DNA of 43,120 nt from contig NZ_JABBYC010000041.1 in assembly GCF_016742955.1 (NCBI RefSeq), positions 1 through 43,120 of the forward strand. Reading direction: 5' to 3'. Source of the DNA: Myceligenerans indicum. Lineage in GTDB: Bacteria; Actinomycetota; Actinomycetes; Actinomycetales; Cellulomonadaceae. The translations under genes and the position numbers were made by a program. Below are positions 40,315 to 43,120 of this stretch, piece by piece (the first letter of the stretch is position 1; each line of letters starts with the position of its first letter). The notes below the pieces were generated by a model. It was not told the DNA's origin. It ran no database searches and was given only the letters and a program-made list of their open reading frames with translations.

Positions 40315-41667
40315 ATGACGAGCCTTGCACCTGACACGGGGTCCGCCTCTCGCGAGGCGGAGGAGTCCGCTGCCCGTACGGCCGGGGGTGCGCCTGCGTC
40401 GTCGGACGGTGACACGGCCGTGCGTGAGATCGCGCGCCGCGCCAAGGTCGCGTCGCGGGCGCTGGCCACGGCGAACCGCGCCACGAAGGACGCTGCGCTC
40501 GGCGCGATCGCCGATGACCTGATCGCCCAGGCGGATCGGATCGTGGCGGCGAACGCACAGGACATGGAACGCGGCCGCGACAGCGGCATGTCGCCCGGCC
40601 TGCTGGACCGTCTGGTGCTGACCCCGGACAAGATCGGGCAGATCGCCGCCGCCACCCGGGAGGTGGCAGGGCTTCCGGATCCTGTCGGGGAGGTCGTTCG
40701 CGGTCAGACGCTGCCGAACGGTCTGCGGCTGCGGCAGCTCCGGGTGCCGATGGGCGTGGTCGGGATGATCTACGAGGCCCGCCCGAACGTGACGGTCGAC
40801 GCCGCGGTGCTCGCGCTGAAGTCCGGCAACGCGGCGGTGCTGCGCGGCGGCTCCGCGGCGGCGTCGTCGAACCGGGTCGTCGTGGACGTGCTGCGCTCCG
40901 CGCTGGAGCGTTCGGGCCTGCCCGCGGATCTCGTGCAGACCATCGACGCGTACGGCAGGCCGGGCGCCCGAGCCCTGATGCGCGCCCGCGGCCTGGTCGA
41001 CGTCCTGATCCCGCGCGGCGGTGCCGACCTCATCCAGACCGTGGTCGCGGAGTCGACGGTGCCCGTGATCGAGACGGGCGTCGGGAACGTGCACGTATAC
41101 GTCGACGCCACCGCTGACGTCGACATGGCCGTGGACATCACCATGAACGCCAAGACGCAGCGCGTCGGCGTGTGCAACGCGGCCGAGACCCTGCTGGTGC
41201 ACTCCGACGCGGCCCCGGCGTTCCTGCCTGCGGCTCTCACGGCACTGGCCGGAGCCGGCGTCGTGCTGCACGGCGATCCGCGCGCGCTGGAGTACGCGCC
41301 GCAGGGCGCGACGGCCGTTCCCGCGACGGACGAGGACTGGGCGACCGAGTACCTCGCGCTGGAGCTGGGCGTGAAGGTCGTCGACTCCCTGGACGAGGCG
41401 ATCGACCACATCCGCACGTGGTCCTCGGGACACACCGAGGCCATCGTGACCCGCGATCTCGCCGCGTCCGAACGGTTCGTCGCCGAGGTGGACTCCGCCG
41501 CGGTCATGGTCAACGCCTCGACACGCTTCACGGACGGCGGCGAGCTGGGTCTCGGGGCCGAGATCGGTATCTCCACCCAGAAGCTGCACGCCCGCGGGCC
41601 CATGGGACTCGCCGAACTCACCACGACCAAATGGGTGGTGCACGGCGACGGTCACGTCAAGCCGTAG
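40315..41667 (+). CDS. proA: Glutamate-5-semialdehyde dehydrogenase
   Basis: Reduces gamma-glutamyl phosphate with NADPH in proline synthesis. It is 450 aa, about 30 longer than E. coli ProA because of an Ala/Ser-rich N-terminus. It shows VPMGVVGMIYEARPNVTVD, KSGNAAVLRGG, the catalytic cysteine in TQRVGVCNAAETLL, and GTVxxNASTRF-like VMVNASTRFTDGGELGLGAEIGIST. The ATG is 7 nt after TAGGCT, so proA may have its own leaderless transcript, 75 bp after proB. Confidence 0.97.
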   Translation: MTSLAPDTGSASREAEESAARTAGGAPASSDGDTAVREIARRAKVASRALATANRATKDAALGAIADDLIAQADRIVAANAQDMERGRDSGMSPGLLDRLVLTPDKIGQIAAATREVAGLPDPVGEVVRGQTLPNGLRLRQLRVPMGVVGMIYEARPNVTVDAAVLALKSGNAAVLRGGSAAASSNRVVVDVLRSALERSGLPADLVQTIDAYGRPGARALMRARGLVDVLIPRGGADLIQTVVAESTVPVIETGVGNVHVYVDATADVDMAVDITMNAKTQRVGVCNAAETLLVHSDAAPAFLPAALTALAGAGVVLHGDPRALEYAPQGATAVPATDEDWATEYLALELGVKVVDSLDEAIDHIRTWSSGHTEAIVTRDLAASERFVAEVDSAAVMVNASTRFTDGGELGLGAEIGISTQKLHARGPMGLAELTTTKWVVHGDGHVKP

Positions 41668-41772
41668 TCTTCCCCGGATCTCTCCCGGCCCGTACACGGT
41701 CCGGATGCGGTAGGCGGCGCCCGGCGTGAGACACTAGGCCCCACTTGAGCACGAACCACCAGGAGGACATCC

Positions 41773-41961
41773 GTGCTGCACACTGCGGTTCAGATCGCCG
41801 AGACCACCACCGAGCACGCCGCTGAGCTGCCCTTCCCCCCGATCGGGTTCGGCCTGCTCGCCTTCGGCACGCTCGTGGCCGGTCTCCTCTTCACCTTCGC
41901 GTTCCGCAACGTGAACAACCGGCACGCCGAGGTCCCGGCCACCCACGACGCCGGTCACTGA
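41773..41961 (+). CDS. Small single-helix membrane protein
   Basis: A 62-aa protein with one strong transmembrane helix (about 24-45, PIGFGLLAFGTLVAGLLFTFAF) and short hydrophilic ends; no known motif. The GTG has an excellent AGGAGG six nt upstream, so it is clearly translated. Similar short proteins sit between proA and nadD in related actinobacteria, from memory. Function unknown. Confidence 0.8.
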   Translation: MLHTAVQIAETTTEHAAELPFPPIGFGLLAFGTLVAGLLFTFAFRNVNNRHAEVPATHDAGH

Positions 41962-41984
41962 GGGCACAGGTCGGACCGGTACCG

Positions 41985-42590
41985 GTGTCAGCTCAGCGGC
42001 CTCGCCTCGGCGTGATGGGCGGGACGTTCGATCCCATCCATCACGGCCATCTCGTGGCAGCGAGTGAGGCCGCCTTCCAGCTCGGCCTGGACGAGGTGAT
42101 CTTCGTCCCCACCGGTCGGCCGTGGCTCAAGCACCACCAGCAGGTCACCGAACCCGAGCACCGCTATCTGATGACGGTGATCGCCACCGTGTCCAACCCG
42201 CGGTTCACGGTGAGCCGCGCGGACGTCGACCGGCCGGGCCTCACCTACACGGTGGACACCCTGAGGGACCTGCGGATCGAGCGACCCGACGCCGACCTGT
42301 ACTTCATTACCGGCGCCGACGCCATCCAGCAGATCCTCACGTGGAAGGATGCCGACAAGCTGTGGGACATGGCACACTTCGTGGCGGTCACACGCCCGGG
42401 GCACCGGTTGACCGTGGAAGGTCTGCCACCGCATGGGGTTACCACGCTGGAGGTGCCGGCCCTCGCGATCTCGTCGTCCGACTGCCGTCGTCGTGCGGCC
42501 GCCGGGCTGCCGGTGTGGTACCTGGTGCCGGACGGCGTGGTCCAGTACATCGCGAAGCACGGACTGTATCGAGGTCTTCAGGATGAGTGA
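41985..42590 (+). CDS. nadD: Nicotinate-nucleotide adenylyltransferase
   Basis: Adenylates nicotinate mononucleotide in NAD synthesis. It is 201 aa, with GVMGGTFDPIHHGHLVAA (HxGH: H19 to H22), VPTGRPWLK, DLYFITGADA and the C-terminal ISSSDCRRR corresponding to the ISSTxIR motif. GTG start at 41985 gives eight residues before the conserved core; the ribosome site is weak. Its end overlaps the next ATG by 8 nt. Confidence 0.95.
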   Translation: MSAQRPRLGVMGGTFDPIHHGHLVAASEAAFQLGLDEVIFVPTGRPWLKHHQQVTEPEHRYLMTVIATVSNPRFTVSRADVDRPGLTYTVDTLRDLRIERPDADLYFITGADAIQQILTWKDADKLWDMAHFVAVTRPGHRLTVEGLPPHGVTTLEVPALAISSSDCRRRAAAGLPVWYLVPDGVVQYIAKHGLYRGLQDE

Positions 42591-43093
42591 CAACAACGGC
42601 CGGCCTCTGACACGGCGCGAGATCCGCGAGCGAGAGGCTGCGGCGCGGACGACCGCGGAGGGCGGTGCCCCGGCCCCGGGTGGTCCGCCACAAGGAGGCG
42701 GGGCGCCACAGCCGGGCGGTTTCCCGGTGCAACCCCCGCCGGTCGCGCGTCCGCCGCAGGCGTCCGGCACGCGTGGTGTGGATGCCGCCGGCCGGCTCAC
42801 GCCCGTCCAGCAGCAGGGCGGGGCGGCAGGGGCTGACGCCCCGACGGCGTTCCCGCCACGAGGCGGCGCCGCGCCGGCAGGAAGTGCTCCGTCGCCGTTT
42901 CCTGGTCGTGGTGGTGTGGATCCGGCTGGTGGTCCGACGGGTTCGCAGAGTCCGTTTCCTGGTCGTGGTGGTGTGGATCCGGCTGGTGGTCCGACGGGTT
43001 CGCAGAGTCCGTTTCCTGGTCGTGGTGGTGTGGATCCGGCTGGTGGCCCGACCGGTCCGCAGAGCCCGTTCACGCCCCGGACCCCGGGTACCC
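42583..43093 (+). CDS. Partial Pro/Gly-rich repeat protein, cut by the contig end
   Basis: An open frame of 170 codons that begins at an ATG overlapping the nadD stop, with AGGATG around it, and has no stop before the adapter. The N-terminus SDNNGRPLTRREIREREAAA resembles the start of many actinobacterial envelope or regulator proteins with a cytosolic charged head. From about residue 27 it is Gly/Pro/Ala/Gln-rich. Residues 106-162 are three 19-residue repeats of the type FPGRGGVDPAGGPTGSQSP. The missing C-terminus probably carries membrane or functional domains. No function can be assigned. Confidence 0.75.
42898..43068 (+). repeat. Three 57-bp tandem repeats
   Basis: Copies at 42898-42954, 42955-43011 and 43012-43068. 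Copies 1 and 2 are identical base for base; copy 3 diverges in its last third. Within the repeat many codons end in T (TTT, CCT, GGT, CGT, GAT, GCT), unlike the G/C-ending neighbourhood. Confidence 0.95.
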
Positions 43094-43120
43094 CTGTCTC
43101 TTATACACATCTCCGAGCCC
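43094..43120. other. Nextera mosaic end plus adapter (read-through)
   Basis: The last 27 bases are the 19-bp Nextera mosaic end in reverse orientation followed by CCGAGCCC, the start of the Illumina index adapter. They are not genomic. Confidence 0.97.

Noticed and set aside
42898..43068. The 57-bp repeats as a CRISPR array
   Set aside because: Repeats are contiguous with no spacers, in frame with a coding sequence.
41988..43073. A minus-strand repeat-rich open frame (GNGLCEPVGPPAGSTPPRP units) opposite nadD and the terminal gene
   Set aside because: It is the reverse of the 57-bp repeats; the plus strand has nadD and a properly coupled ATG.

Overview
This is a 43 kb contig from a high-GC Gram-positive bacterium. 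Almost every gene has a recognisable actinobacterial relative, and the gene order (rpmB, DAK2 gene, recG, rsmD, coaD, DUF177, rpmF, rnc, mutM; then rne, rplU, rpmA, obgE, proB, proA, nadD) is the chromosomal core order of Actinobacteria. The cytochrome bd genes, the DUF3515 lipoprotein, GTG starts and many start codons placed 6-8 nt after a TAnnnT box fit an order Micrococcales organism (Cellulomonas/Promicromonospora-like; the genus is inference). Both contig ends carry Nextera transposon mosaic-end sequence, so the first 17 and last 27 bases are library adapter, not genome.

Layout. 60-3463 (minus): an aldehyde dehydrogenase followed by an acyl-CoA ligase, a likely aldehyde to acid to acyl-CoA module. 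3640-6232 (plus): ddl, a metallo-beta-lactamase-fold hydrolase and a small DUF6232-like membrane protein. 6321-9724: thiL, divergent DUF3515 lipoprotein plus TetR regulator, a GNAT acetyltransferase and rpmB. 10065-19281 (plus): a core run with a DAK2 fatty-acid-kinase-like protein, recG, an exo/endonuclease-phosphatase family membrane protein, rsmD, coaD, DUF177, rpmF, rnc and mutM. 19226-21311 (minus): a D-2-hydroxyacid dehydrogenase and an NlpC/P60 cell-wall hydrolase under a c-di-AMP (ydaO) riboswitch. 21655-22182: a DinB/DUF664 protein.

22210-31466 holds the cytochrome bd locus on the minus strand (cydA, cydB, then cydD, cydC). It is split by a block of three plus-strand genes (26304-28818): an exported protein of unknown function, a secreted Amidase_3 peptidoglycan amidase, and a lipoprotein with two neocarzinostatin-fold domains. 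A 72-nt nested dyad built from four copies of a decamer sits at the left edge of the block and a strong bidirectional terminator at its right edge. This block is the least ordinary part of the window.

31879-42590 returns to core genes: a very long RNase E/G with a long 5' leader, an L-isoaspartyl methyltransferase-like gene (minus), rplU, rpmA, obgE, proB, proA, a 62-residue membrane protein and nadD. The contig ends inside a Pro/Gly-rich open frame with three 57-bp repeats, two of them identical.

Across the window, ten genes look leaderless. Three genes have short tandem duplications that copy their own stop codon. No tRNA, rRNA, CRISPR array, insertion sequence or prophage was seen.
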